A stretch of DNA of 64,000 nt from Microbispora rosea subsp. aerata (GCF_014647835.1 NZ_BMPY01000004.1:156244-220243), one strand, 5' to 3'. Positions 51,928 to 60,560 are shown, counted from the stretch's first letter. Notes: generated by a model from the sequence alone, not told the origin. Numbers and translations: made by a program.

Positions 51928-52073
51928 GGGAGCGGATGGGAGACCACCGCGTCCGGCCGATGCCGCGCCACGCCGCGTTCGGGGCGAGCGAACGGGTTGG
52001 AGAACGCCGCGCCGCAGGCGAGGCGAGCGATCGAGTCAGGGAGCACAGCGCCGAAGGCGAGGCGGCGGCATGA
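51924..52073 (+). CDS. 49-aa ORF bridging DUF4097 and padR
   Basis: ATG 51924 overlaps the DUF4097 stop (ATGA) and its TGA overlaps ATG 52070 of the PadR gene, so translation could be coupled across all three. It is Arg/Glu/Ala-rich and contains two copies of a 13-residue unit (ERVGERRAAGEAS and DRVREHSAEGEAA) from a 39-bp period repeat. It may be a repeat insertion that happens to stay open, or a real peptide. No family recognised. Confidence 0.45.
   Translation: MRERMGDHRVRPMPRHAAFGASERVGERRAAGEASDRVREHSAEGEAAA
51986..52062. repeat. Two copies of a 38-bp repeat (period 39)
   Basis: 51986-52023 and 52025-52062 share most positions (GAGCGA..G.GT...GA.CNC.GCGCCG.AGGCGAGG). The period of 39 keeps the reading frame. 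Confidence 0.7.
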
Positions 52074-52807
52074 GTCCGGTGTTCGGGCACGGCCGGTTGC
52101 GGCTGTATCTGCTGAAGTTGCTGGAGGAGAGCCCACGGCACGGCTACGAGGTCATCCGGCTCCTGCAGGACCGGTTCCTCGGCGTCTACTCCCCCTCCCC
52201 CGGCACGATCTATCCCCGGCTGGCCCGGCTGGAGGACGAGGGCCTGGTCACCCACGAGGTCGTGGACGGCAAGAAGGTCTTCACGCTGACCGACAAGGGC
52301 CGGGCCGAGCTGAACGACCGGCTGGACGAGCTGGCCGACCTGGAGCGGGAGATCACCGCCTCGGTCCAGGACATCGCGCGTGAGGTCAAGGAGGACGTGC
52401 GGCAGACCGTGCGTTCCCTGCGCGAGGAGCTCACCCAGATGGCCAGGGAGATCAGCCGCGAGGGCGGCGTACGGCGTGAGCAGAAGGACGAGTGGCGGCG
52501 GCAGCGCGACCACGCCAGGCAGGAGTGGCGCAGGCAGAAGGAGGAATGGCGCCGCCACAAGCACCAGTGGAGGGAGGAGAGCGAGCGCTGGCAGCGGGAG
52601 TGGCGGCGCATCTGGGAGGAGTCCTGGGGGTTCGGCAGGGCCCGGCCCGGCGCTAATGACGCCGCGCTCAGCCAGATGCTGGCCGACTTCGTCGCCGACG
52701 TCCACCGGTCGACCGCGGCGGGGGTGCCGGACAAACGGGCTCTCGACGAGTGCCGGGCCGCCCTCGACGAGGCCGCCGAACGCATCCGCCGGGCGATGCG
52801 CTCCTGA
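52070..52807 (+). CDS. PadR-family regulator with long charged coiled coil
   Basis: 245 residues. N-terminal PadR winged helix (LRLYLLKLLEESPRHGYEVIRLLQDRF, SPGTIYPRLARLEDEGLV, KKVFTLTDKG). Residues ~85-190 form a very long Arg/Glu/Trp/Gln-rich helix with repeated E-W-R-R-Q/K units (DEWRRQRDHARQEWRRQKEEW). The C-terminal ~50 residues are a second helical segment. It probably represses its own operon at the direct repeats near 51000. The extended coiled coil is much longer than the usual PadR dimerisation helix. Confidence 0.87.
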   Translation: MSPVFGHGRLRLYLLKLLEESPRHGYEVIRLLQDRFLGVYSPSPGTIYPRLARLEDEGLVTHEVVDGKKVFTLTDKGRAELNDRLDELADLEREITASVQDIAREVKEDVRQTVRSLREELTQMAREISREGGVRREQKDEWRRQRDHARQEWRRQKEEWRRHKHQWREESERWQREWRRIWEESWGFGRARPGANDAALSQMLADFVADVHRSTAAGVPDKRALDECRAALDEAAERIRRAMRS

Positions 52808-53334
52808 AGGCCGCAGGCTCCACCGGCACCCCGGGAGCCTGGAGCCTCACAACAGGCTCCGCCGGCGTTCCCCGGCCGGCCCGGACCCCCACAAGGGGGG
52901 CGTCCGACCAATGCCGCCCGTTCCGAGCCCGGCCCCAGGCGCAAGGCGGCGGAGGGGGCGACAGCAGCGTTATCGGTGACGCTTCCGGCCCTGCGGAGAT
53001 CGCGAGTCCGCGCGATCTCCGCGAGCAGGGCGAGAACGCGGCGAGGCGGGCCACGCGCAGCAGGGCTTGATCCGCAGGACACGACCTACCACCGTCGACC
53101 AGCGAGGCGCCGAGTTGAGCCCGCACGGCTGGCACGACCCCTTCCTGGCGCTCGCCTCCCCGCGCTGGGCCGGTCGCCGGGGCGGGACGACTGGTCACGA
53201 CCGCAGCTCACGGCGCGACCACGACTGCCGGAGCTACCGGGAACCCCGCCGGGCGCTCGCAGCGTACGGCGAGAAGAGGGCGACTCATGGGGGGAGCGGC
53301 GGCGAGAGTGCCTCCCTCCCCCCGTGGATGCCCG
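52808..53334. other. 527-bp gene-free region with terminators
   Basis: Between the PadR gene and the convergent dehydrogenase. CAGGCTCC (52814-52821) pairs with 52834-52841 just after the PadR stop, and a stronger hairpin lies at 52993-53022. No reading frame in it resembles a protein family. Confidence 0.5.
52993..53022. terminator. Hairpin terminator
   Basis: GCGGAGATCGCG (52993-53004) pairs perfectly with 53011-53022 (12 bp, loop AGTCCG). Confidence 0.6.
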
Positions 53335-54297
53335 TCAGAGCGTGAAGACCACCTTGCCGAAGATCTCACCCCGGTGCATGGCGGAGAAGCCCTCCTCCGC
53401 CTCGGTGAGCGGCAGCACGCGGTCGATCGCCGGCCGGACGCCCGTCTGCTCCAGGAACACCGCGAGCCGCGCGAGCTGCTCACGTGTCCCCATCGTGGAT
53501 CCGATGATCGACTTCTGCAGGAAGTAGACCTGCGCGAGTTGCGTCGGAGCGACCATCCCGCTCGTCGCGCCGCAGGTGACGATCCGGCCTCCCGGGCGCA
53601 GGGAGCTGAGCGAGTGCTTCCAGGTGGCCTCGCCGACCGTCTCCATGACCGCGTCCACCCGCTCGGGCAGCCGCGCCCCCGTCTCGAACACCCGGTCGGC
53701 GCCGAGCGCGAGAGCCCGTTCCCGCTTGTCCTGGGAGCGGCTGGTGGCCCACACGCGGAAACCACCGGCCCGGCCGAGGGCGATCAGCGCGGTCGCCACG
53801 CCGCCACCGGAGCCCTGGACCAGGATCGTCGAGCCCGGCTCAAGCCCGGCCTTGTCGAAGAGCATGCGGTAGGCCGTCAGCCAGGCCGTGGGCAGGCAGG
53901 CGGCTTCCTCGAAGGAGATCGCGGCGGGCTTGGGCACCAGATTCCGGCGGGGCACCGCGACCTTCTCCGCGAACGTCCCGTCGTACTTCTCCGACAGCAG
54001 CGAACGCGCCGGGTCGAGGGTCTCGTCCCCGTTGACGGGCGTGCCGATGACGGAGTGGACGATGACCTCGTTGCCGTCCTCGTCCACCCCCGCCGCGTCG
54101 CAGCCGAGCACGATCGGCAGCCGGTCCTGGCTGATCCCCACACCCTTGAGGGTCCACAGGTCGTGATGGTTGAGCGCGGCGGCCCGGACCGTGACGGTCG
54201 TCCATCCTTCCGGTACGACGGGCTCGGGATGTTCCCCGAGCGTCAGGCCCTTCAGCGGGTTGTCCGGATCGGTCTGTGTAGCGGTGACGGCGAACAT
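53335..54297 (-). CDS. Zinc-binding-type quinone oxidoreductase (MDR family)
   Basis: 320 residues. Medium-chain dehydrogenase fold: AALNHHDLWTLKG, LGCDAAGVDEDGNEVIVHSV, AACLPTAWLTAYRML and the nucleotide motif ILVQGSGGGVATALIALG. The catalytic-zinc ligand set is incomplete and the structural Cys cluster absent, so it belongs to the zinc-independent quinone-reductase/enoyl-reductase side of the family, reducing activated double bonds with NADPH. It stands alone on the minus strand. Confidence 0.85.
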   Translation of the reverse strand: MFAVTATQTDPDNPLKGLTLGEHPEPVVPEGWTTVTVRAAALNHHDLWTLKGVGISQDRLPIVLGCDAAGVDEDGNEVIVHSVIGTPVNGDETLDPARSLLSEKYDGTFAEKVAVPRRNLVPKPAAISFEEAACLPTAWLTAYRMLFDKAGLEPGSTILVQGSGGGVATALIALGRAGGFRVWATSRSQDKRERALALGADRVFETGARLPERVDAVMETVGEATWKHSLSSLRPGGRIVTCGATSGMVAPTQLAQVYFLQKSIIGSTMGTREQLARLAVFLEQTGVRPAIDRVLPLTEAEEGFSAMHRGEIFGKVVFTL

Positions 54298-54438
54298 GCC
54301 AGAACATTACTCCGGCTGTCGCTCCGGGCCCGGACGACCCTCGTACGGCTCGCCGCGGCCGCCTTTGATTCGGATGGATATCACCGGGAACAGAGCCGAA
54401 GGAAATCAAATAAGACCGGTCAAGAATGGCCGTAAACC

Positions 54439-54708
54439 TTGAGACGCCATGACGCGACACTCTCCGACGAAGCACCGCGACCTGCGGATATGCCACCAAG
54501 AACCATTCGGTGGGTGTTCGTCCCGTCGTACCGGAACGGCGGCCAGACGTGGGAGGGAAAGACGCCGTACGGCATCTACCCGGCGAAACGGTTCCAGACT
54601 CACGACGATTTCATCCTCAGGGAGGATTACGACCGGATCTCCTCGCCGTACTTCAACAGCGAGACCTACGACGTCTACGCGATGGCCGCCAACCGGTGGA
54701 CCCGGTGA
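54439..54708 (+). CDS. Hypothetical protein
   Basis: 89 residues from 54439; ATG 54490 gives a 72-residue form starting PPRTIRWVFVPSYRNGG. The C-terminal part (GIYPAKRFQTHDDFILREDY, SSPYFNSETYDVYAMAANRW) is protein-like, with a lower Arg/Pro content than random frames in this DNA, so I think it is coding. No family recognised. It stands 141 bases from the divergent oxidoreductase. Confidence 0.5.
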   Translation: MRRHDATLSDEAPRPADMPPRTIRWVFVPSYRNGGQTWEGKTPYGIYPAKRFQTHDDFILREDYDRISSPYFNSETYDVYAMAANRWTR

Positions 54709-54864
54709 CGACGAAGACACGGCGACGGCAGGAACCGGCGACGGCGAAAGCCTGACCGCGGTCATTCGGTCAGCCCGGGGCCTGGCGGACACCCCGCCGG
54801 GCCCCGGCATCAACACCACGCACCGGCCTCACGCAGCACCCGGGACGCAACCTGCCGCACCGAA

Positions 54865-54974
54865 CCCCGCACGACGGTTCACACACCCCGACCCCGCACG
54901 ACGGCTCACACACCGATCTCCGAGCCCGGGCGCACGACCCGCCGCGCAACCCGCACGACGGCTCACGCGCCCCG
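54865..54974. repeat. Degenerate tandem repeats of CCCCGCACGACGGCTCACAC
   Basis: Three clear copies begin near 54865, 54892 and 54948, with the first two adjacent and the third after a diverged stretch. Confidence 0.6.
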
Positions 54975-55141
54975 GCCTCACGCATCAGAACCCGGACGAC
55001 CCCCGCGCCCGGACTCATGGCCCGGGTTTACGCGCTGGGAGGCACGAATCGGGGGCGCGCTGGCAGGCACGCGGTGATCCCCAGGCGGGAGCGTCGCAAG
55101 GCCGCTCGGCTGACGTGCTTCGCACGCCGCCTTTACGCTCT

Positions 55142-55158
55142 CCGTACGCCGCGTACGG
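55142..55158. repeat. 17-bp palindrome CCGTACGC-C-GCGTACGG
   Basis: A perfect 8+1+8 inverted repeat 14 bases past the stop of the subtilisin-inhibitor gene. It is most likely part of its transcription end. Confidence 0.5.
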
Positions 55159-55171
55159 TCCACTGTGCGTG

Positions 55172-55801
55172 TCAGAAGTTGAACAGGGCCCCGGCGGCCG
55201 ACCGCTTCTCACAGTCATTGCCGTAGGTACGCCGGAACTGGAAGTACTTCCCGTCCCAGATGCCGCTGGCGGTGACCGTGACAGGTGCGTAGATCATTGT
55301 GCAGGGCTCGGTCGGATTCACCCGCAGGGAGCCCGGGTCGAGGTTCGCACTGCTCAGCAAGGCGCACGCCTTCTCCGGGGAAGGGTGCGAGCCGCCCACC
55401 GGAGCGCAGTTCAGGAAGACCGAGCGTGCCGGCGGCTCCGCCTGCTCACCGTTCGCGACGGTCAGGATCACCGCACGCACCCGGTTCGCCGGCAGCGCGC
55501 GCTTCGCGGCGATCTCGGGTGGCGGTGGAGCAGGCAGCGTACCCTCCCGCGCGGGTGACGTGCCCCCTCGTGCCGACGACGCGTCCCGTCGCGCGGGCGT
55601 CGCGTCTTCCCGCACCGGCGTCGTGTCTTCCCGCGCCGATGTCGCGCTCGCGGGCGCGGCGGCCGCGAGCGACACGAGCTTGGGCGGGCCGGGCCGTACG
55701 GTCGTTCCGCCGTCGCCGGAGGTGCCTGAATGTGCCCACACCGGGGCAGAGGGGCCGGCGGCCAGCGCCGCACCGGCCAGGAGAACAAGCAGCGGTTTCA
55801 T
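55172..55801 (-). CDS. Secreted subtilisin-inhibitor-like (SSI) protein
   Basis: 209 residues from ATG 55801. Signal peptide (~1-23), a low-complexity stretch with Arg/Glu/Asp/Thr-Pro repeats (~40-95), then an SSI domain (~105-209). All four disulfide cysteines are present (C132, C146, C167, C197). Aligning CTMIYAPV with the reactive site of Streptomyces SSI (CPMVYDPV) places the scissile bond at Met169-Ile170, so the Met P1 of classical subtilisin inhibitors is kept. It should inhibit extracellular subtilisin-like proteases. It diverges from a secreted trypsin-fold protease. Confidence 0.9.
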   Translation of the reverse strand: MKPLLVLLAGAALAAGPSAPVWAHSGTSGDGGTTVRPGPPKLVSLAAAAPASATSAREDTTPVREDATPARRDASSARGGTSPAREGTLPAPPPPEIAAKRALPANRVRAVILTVANGEQAEPPARSVFLNCAPVGGSHPSPEKACALLSSANLDPGSLRVNPTEPCTMIYAPVTVTASGIWDGKYFQFRRTYGNDCEKRSAAGALFNF

Positions 55802-56012
55802 GCGATCCCCCCGTTTCCGCTGGTGCTCAGCGTTATCGGGGGAGACCTCCGGGGCAAGCGTCCACTCCGGACCCCATCCGAAATCTGATGTACCACAGAC
55901 CCCATCGGTTCCGCTCGGTTCATAACGAGCTGGGCAAGTCTCTGTGCCACAACCGTATGGATCTGGAAAAATCACCCCTTACTGACCATATCTCCACCCC
56001 GAGGGGCTCACG

Positions 56013-57230
56013 GTGACCAGGAAGCTCACACTCGCCACGGCGGGCGTCGTCGCCGCCGCGAGTGCGGTCGCCGTGGTCTGGAGTCGGGGGCCGGTCATTC
56101 CCGCGACCTCCGCGTCCAATGACGCCGTGTCCCTTCACGCCACGACCGCCGCGTCCCGTGACGCCGTGTCGCTCGACGCCACAACGGCCGCGTCGCTCGA
56201 CGCCACGACCGCCGCCACGGTGACCGCCTCCGGGGTGACCGGCGTCAACAGGAACGGGGTCAGCGCCTTCCCCCTCGCCCCCAGTAAGGCCGACGAACAG
56301 CGGGTGGCCGCGTACTGGAGCCCGGAACGGCTCAAGCAGGCGAGCAGCTACGTGCCGAGCACGAAGCCGTCGCACTCGACGACGAGCACGACCTCCGCGG
56401 TGGAGGTGGGGCCGGGAGACACGACACCGCGCACGAGGGGCCCGCACGGCGCGACGCCGCCGCCCGTGGCCGCCCCGCCGATGGTGGGCAAGGTGTTCTT
56501 CGTGATCGGCAACAAGGAGTACTGGTGCTCCGCCTCGGCGGTGCACTCGGCCCGCCGCAACCTCGTCGCCACCGCCGGGCACTGCGCGTACGCGCTGTCC
56601 CCGGACAAGCCGGTGTCCAACTGGGTCTTCATCCCCGGTTACCACGACGGCGTCGCCCCCTCCGGCATCTTCGTCGGCCACACGCTCTACATGCACGAGG
56701 ACTTCGCCGGTCAGGGCGACTTCGACCGCGACTACGCCTTCGTGACCGTGCACCGGGGCTTCTCCTGGCAGCCGTACGTCGAGGACGGCAGGCTCAAGTA
56801 TCGGGCGGTCGACGTGGGCCGCCTGGAGGACAAGGTGGGCTCCTTCCGCTTCGCCTCCGGCAAGCCGCTCGGACGGCCGACCTACGTCTTCGGCTACCCG
56901 GCGGGGGCCAACCCCGACGGCAGCCGCCCGTACACCGGTCAGACGGTGAAGTCGTGCAGCGGCACGACGGAGAAGAAGTTCGTCAGCGCGCCGACCTGGC
57001 AGCTCGAACACGGGGTGCGTCTGCCGGGGTGCCCGTTCACCGCCGGCGCGAGCGGCGGCCCGTGGGTGACCGGCTACAACGCCGCCAAGCGGACCGGCTA
57101 CCTCACCGGAATCACCAGCCTGAACTGGAACCTCAGCGGCGGCGGGCGGCTCGACGCCATCTCGACGCCGCACTTCAACCACCTGACCCAGCGGGTGTAC
57201 GCCCAGGCGAGCAAGCAGGGGACGGGCTGA
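56013..57230 (+). CDS. Secreted trypsin-fold serine protease (paralogue 1)
   Basis: 405 residues from GTG 56013. A signal-anchor-like N-terminus (~5-25), an Ala/Thr/Ser-rich propeptide-like region (~30-150) containing three near-identical ATTAAS units, then an S1/V8-type protease domain. Triad: His190 (LVATAGHC), Asp240 (DRDYAFVTV), Ser347 (GASGGPW). Cys pairs flank His190 and Ser347. It closely resembles the protease at 58008, and a small gene separates them. Confidence 0.9.
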   Translation: MTRKLTLATAGVVAAASAVAVVWSRGPVIPATSASNDAVSLHATTAASRDAVSLDATTAASLDATTAATVTASGVTGVNRNGVSAFPLAPSKADEQRVAAYWSPERLKQASSYVPSTKPSHSTTSTTSAVEVGPGDTTPRTRGPHGATPPPVAAPPMVGKVFFVIGNKEYWCSASAVHSARRNLVATAGHCAYALSPDKPVSNWVFIPGYHDGVAPSGIFVGHTLYMHEDFAGQGDFDRDYAFVTVHRGFSWQPYVEDGRLKYRAVDVGRLEDKVGSFRFASGKPLGRPTYVFGYPAGANPDGSRPYTGQTVKSCSGTTEKKFVSAPTWQLEHGVRLPGCPFTAGASGGPWVTGYNAAKRTGYLTGITSLNWNLSGGGRLDAISTPHFNHLTQRVYAQASKQGTG

Positions 57231-57387
57231 CCCTCGGGCTGTCCGCCGCGGCGCCCGCAGAGCCGGCCGCCGGCGACCGGTCCGGCTCCGTCACCCGACG
57301 CCGCGGACATGGCGGCCGTCGCCGGGCTGCGCGCACGGCCCGCCGGTGGCATGCTTGACCGACCGGCGACCACGAGGAGAACCAGCG

Positions 57388-57678
57388 ATGACCCAGTCGG
57401 CGTACAGCACGCAGCCCACTCTCCGGCGGACCCCGTTGAACGCGGAGGAAAGGGCCCGCAGCGAGGCGCTGTTCTCGCAGCTCGTCGCCGAGCATCTCGT
57501 CGCGCGGGGGCGCTTCAGGATCACCGCGGACAACCCGGAGATGGTCGATCTGTGGCAGACGGTCGCGCGCAGGGTGGGTGAGGCGCTGCGGCGGCCCGTG
57601 GTCAGCTACGCCAACGGCCGCGACATCGTCATCACCTTCGCCCAGCAGGAGACGCCGGTTCTTCCCACGCACGGGTGA
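57388..57678 (+). CDS. Hypothetical protein between the two proteases
   Basis: 96 residues from ATG 57388 with a GAGGAGA ribosome site. The sequence has normal composition and a helical look (NAEERARSEALFSQLVAEHLVARGRFRITADNPEMV then VVSYANGRDIVITFAQQE). No signal peptide, so it is cytoplasmic. I do not recognise the family. Confidence 0.65.
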   Translation: MTQSAYSTQPTLRRTPLNAEERARSEALFSQLVAEHLVARGRFRITADNPEMVDLWQTVARRVGEALRRPVVSYANGRDIVITFAQQETPVLPTHG

Positions 57679-58007
57679 GCACCGGCGCGGGCGCCTCGCC
57701 GCGGCGAAGTGCTCGCCACTGCCCGCCCGCCGCACTGCCCGCTCACCGCAGCGGGCGCTCACACTGCCCGCTCGCCGCGGCGCGGCTCGCACTGCGCGCC
57801 GCCCACGGCGGAGTGCCCGCACTGTCTGATCGCTGCGGCGGGGTGCTCGCGCTGACCGACGCTTCGGGCCGCCGCGCAGGTCAGCGGCTTTTGTTCGCGT
57901 TGTTTTCCCGACTTGATCCCCATCGCTGTATGTTCCTTCGCAGCCCGTTCACACCGCATTGTCGAGGGCCGCGGGCGAGGAAGACGTTCCACAGCAAGGA
58001 GATCCGG
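57679..58007. other. 329-bp repeat-containing intergenic region
   Basis: Half of it is the tandem array at 57689-57853. The rest should hold the promoter of the second protease; I could not identify -35/-10 boxes with confidence. Confidence 0.5.
57689..57853. repeat. About six degenerate tandem repeats of ~30 bp
   Basis: Successive units of 28-32 bp (one shortened to 16) have the pattern GCCCGCTCGCCGCGGCG followed by a variable GGCTCGCACT end. Boundaries fall near 57689, 57721, 57737, 57766, 57794 and 57824. Each unit contains a small inverted repeat (CGCCGCGGCG). Confidence 0.65.
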
Positions 58008-59105
58008 TTGAAGCGCATCCTCCCCCCGCTGTGTGGTGCCGCGGCGGTCGCGTCGCTCGTCATCGGGGCGACGGTGCCCGCCCACGGCTACGAGATCACC
58101 GTGACGACCCCCCTCGCCTCCAAGGCGAAGGTGAACTCCGTGCTCGCCTACTGGCTGAGGAACGGCGGACGCCCGCTCGCCGACGCCACTCCACTCTCCG
58201 CCCCGACCCGGATCGCCGCCACCCCCGTCACCACCGAGGGCGCCGCTCCCGGGGGCGTACGCGGCGTGGTGCCCGCCTCCGCCGGGGTGAAGCGGGCCGG
58301 TGAGCCGACGAGGAACATCAACCTGCCGAGGACGACCGGCAAGGTCTTCTTCGTCGGGTCCGACGGCCGGCCCCACTGGTGTGCGGGCACCTCCGTGCAG
58401 TCGGACCACCGCAATCTCGTGGCGACGGCCGGGCACTGCGTCTTCGCCGGGTCCAGGTCGGGGGCCTCCGCGCGGCCGTACCGAAACTGGATCTTCATTC
58501 CGGGGTACGTCGGCGGCGGCACGCCGTGGGGCGTCTACGCGGGCGCGCGGGCCTTCACCCACAGCGACTTCACCCGCTATGGCGACCTCGACCGCGACTA
58601 CGCGTTCGTCAGCGTCCACACCGGCGTGCTGCCCAAGCAGGTCACGCTGCGGGACGCCGCGCAGTACGCGGCGTTCTCCGGCCTCAAGTACCGCACGGGC
58701 ACCGGCTACACCGGCGTCAGGCTGCTTCCCGCGGGGCGTCTCGGCGACAAGGTCGGCGGCCAGGGCCTCGCCTACAACCTGCCGCTCGACCGGCCGCTCG
58801 CCATCTTCGGCTATCCCCTGCGGACCGCCGAGGGCCCCGCGAAGTCGCTCACCCCGCTCACCCGGGCGTACCGCAAACCCTTCCTGGCCCAGGACCTGTC
58901 GAAGAGGGCGAACGAACTGGTCGCCGTGCGCTCGGCCTTCGTGGTGGCCTCCGGATCGCCGTGGCTGGCCGCCTACCGGGGCGTACGCGGCTTGGGATAC
59001 CTGAACGGCCTGACCATCGGCCTTTCCGGCCCCGCGACCGGCCTGTCGCCGTACTTCGACGGGGAGCTGTTCCAGGTCTACAGCGCGGCCCGGCGCGCCG
59101 GCTGA
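58008..59105 (+). CDS. Secreted trypsin-fold serine protease homologue (paralogue 2)
   Basis: 365 residues from TTG 58008 with an AAGGAGA ribosome site. Signal peptide ~1-25 (PAHG cleavage region), propeptide-like segment to ~100, protease domain to the end. His143 (LVATAGHC) and Asp197 (DRDYAFVSV) match paralogue 1, but the nucleophile region reads VASGSPW with Ser315, so the usual GxSGGP glycines around the oxyanion hole are altered. The disulfide Cys before the Ser is also missing. It may be inactive or have changed specificity. It ends 3 bases from the convergent XRE gene. Confidence 0.85.
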   Translation: MKRILPPLCGAAAVASLVIGATVPAHGYEITVTTPLASKAKVNSVLAYWLRNGGRPLADATPLSAPTRIAATPVTTEGAAPGGVRGVVPASAGVKRAGEPTRNINLPRTTGKVFFVGSDGRPHWCAGTSVQSDHRNLVATAGHCVFAGSRSGASARPYRNWIFIPGYVGGGTPWGVYAGARAFTHSDFTRYGDLDRDYAFVSVHTGVLPKQVTLRDAAQYAAFSGLKYRTGTGYTGVRLLPAGRLGDKVGGQGLAYNLPLDRPLAIFGYPLRTAEGPAKSLTPLTRAYRKPFLAQDLSKRANELVAVRSAFVVASGSPWLAAYRGVRGLGYLNGLTIGLSGPATGLSPYFDGELFQVYSAARRAG

Positions 59106-59108
59106 GGC

Positions 59109-60560
59109 TCAGACGCCGACCGCCTCCCTGCTCGCCGTTCCCGCGCCGCCCGGCTGCTCGCCGACCGGCCGCCTGCCCGCCGTCTCCTTGCCCGCCGGCT
59201 GTGTGCTCGCCGCCCGGCCCCGGCCGCGCTCCAGCACCTCCGCCACCCGTGGCTCCGCGGCGTACGGCGCGAACCGGCGGCACATGTCCGCCACGTACGT
59301 CCGGGTTCGCGCCGACTGGATGGTCTCGGCGAGGTCGAGGGCCGACGACGCCGCCTGGCACGCCTCCTCCAGTTCGCCCTCCTGGATGAGAGCCGTGGCG
59401 AGCAGCGAGAGGTTGAACATCTTGCCGCGCACGTAGCGCCCGTCCATCACCAGCGAACGCCGCGCCTGCCGCACGGCCCGCACCCCGTCGCCGAGGTCGC
59501 GCAGGCAGTGGGCGGACTTCGCGGCCAGGTACGCCTCGTCGAAGTAGCCGATCCAGGCGGGCTCGTCCTGGGGTTTGCGCCGGTCGAAGGCGACCTCCGC
59601 CTCATGCAGGGCGCTGCCGCAGGCCGACCGGTCCCCGAGCAGGGCCAGGGCGTGGGCCTCAAGCACCCGGGCCTCGGCCAGCAGCGAGCCCACCCCCGAG
59701 CGCCGGGCGGCCACGACGGCGGCCCTGGCCAGTTCGAGCCCGTGCCGGGCATGCCCGATGTAGACGGCCTGGTGGCTCATCCCGGCCAGGATCTCGCCGC
59801 ACAGGGCGTGGTCTCCCGCGCCGCGCGCCAGGCCGAGCGCCTGGATCAGGTAGCGCTGGGCCAGCCCGTGCTGCTCCAGGTCGTAGGCCATCCATCCCGC
59901 CAGCCGCGTGAGCTCGGCCGCGGCGGTCGCCAGCGAGCGCCCGGTGGCCTCGCCGTACGCGCCCTCGCGCAGCAGCGGGGTCACCGCGGTGTGCAGGTAG
60001 CGCACGACAGGCCCGCGGATGCTGCCGCCGCCGAACCGGTTGTCGAGTTCGCTGAACGACCGGGTGACCTCGCGGATCGCGGCGACGTCCGACGGCCCGA
60101 CCCGGCGCGGGCCGTTCGCGGAGAGCCGCTCCCCGTCGGGCGCCGACAGCCAGCCGGCGATGCCCGCCGAACCCGCTCCCAGGGCGAAAGTGGAGTCGAG
60201 CAAGAACCTGCGCCGCTCGACGTCGGCCTGCCACAGTGCTGTCACGCTTGCCACACCCTCCTCCCACGAGTGGGGGAACTCCTGTCCCAGATCGGCGGGG
60301 ATCGTTTCACGCGGCATGCCGATGTCTTCCCTGGACACCTGCCGCCCCAGCCGCAGCGAGAAGATCTCCGCCAGCAGGCCGGGAACCGGTTCGCGCGGAC
60401 GGCGGCCGCCGATCCAGCGCAGCACGGAACCGTGGTCGTACCGCATTCCCCGCAGCCCCCGGGCCGAGCCGAGACCGTTGAGCCGGCGGGCCAGGCCCTT
60501 GCGGGACAGGCCGGCTTCGGCGAGGTGCTGCTGGAGCAGGCGGTTGGGGTCACGTCGCAT
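59109..60560 (-). CDS. XRE-family regulator with C-terminal TPR-like region
   Basis: 483 residues. N-terminal helix-turn-helix (LLQQHLAEAGLSRKGLARRLN; GSVLRWIGGRRPREPVP) as in the large Streptomyces-type regulators, followed by a ~350-residue helical TPR-like region (EATGRSLATAAAELTRLAGWMAYDLEQHGLAQRY, LLAEARVLEAHALALLGDRSA). Such proteins are abundant in actinomycetes and often control development or antibiotic genes. The tail (~450-483) is Gly/Pro-rich and disordered. Target unknown. Confidence 0.85.
   Translation of the reverse strand: MRRDPNRLLQQHLAEAGLSRKGLARRLNGLGSARGLRGMRYDHGSVLRWIGGRRPREPVPGLLAEIFSLRLGRQVSREDIGMPRETIPADLGQEFPHSWEEGVASVTALWQADVERRRFLLDSTFALGAGSAGIAGWLSAPDGERLSANGPRRVGPSDVAAIREVTRSFSELDNRFGGGSIRGPVVRYLHTAVTPLLREGAYGEATGRSLATAAAELTRLAGWMAYDLEQHGLAQRYLIQALGLARGAGDHALCGEILAGMSHQAVYIGHARHGLELARAAVVAARRSGVGSLLAEARVLEAHALALLGDRSACGSALHEAEVAFDRRKPQDEPAWIGYFDEAYLAAKSAHCLRDLGDGVRAVRQARRSLVMDGRYVRGKMFNLSLLATALIQEGELEEACQAASSALDLAETIQSARTRTYVADMCRRFAPYAAEPRVAEVLERGRGRAASTQPAGKETAGRRPVGEQPGGAGTASREAVGV

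Larger units (their letters stand above)
54709..55171. other. 463-bp gene-free region
   Basis: It contains the repeat array at 54865-54974 and a 17-bp palindrome (55142-55158). The reading frames are low-complexity His/Arg/Pro stretches caused by the repeats. Confidence 0.5.
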
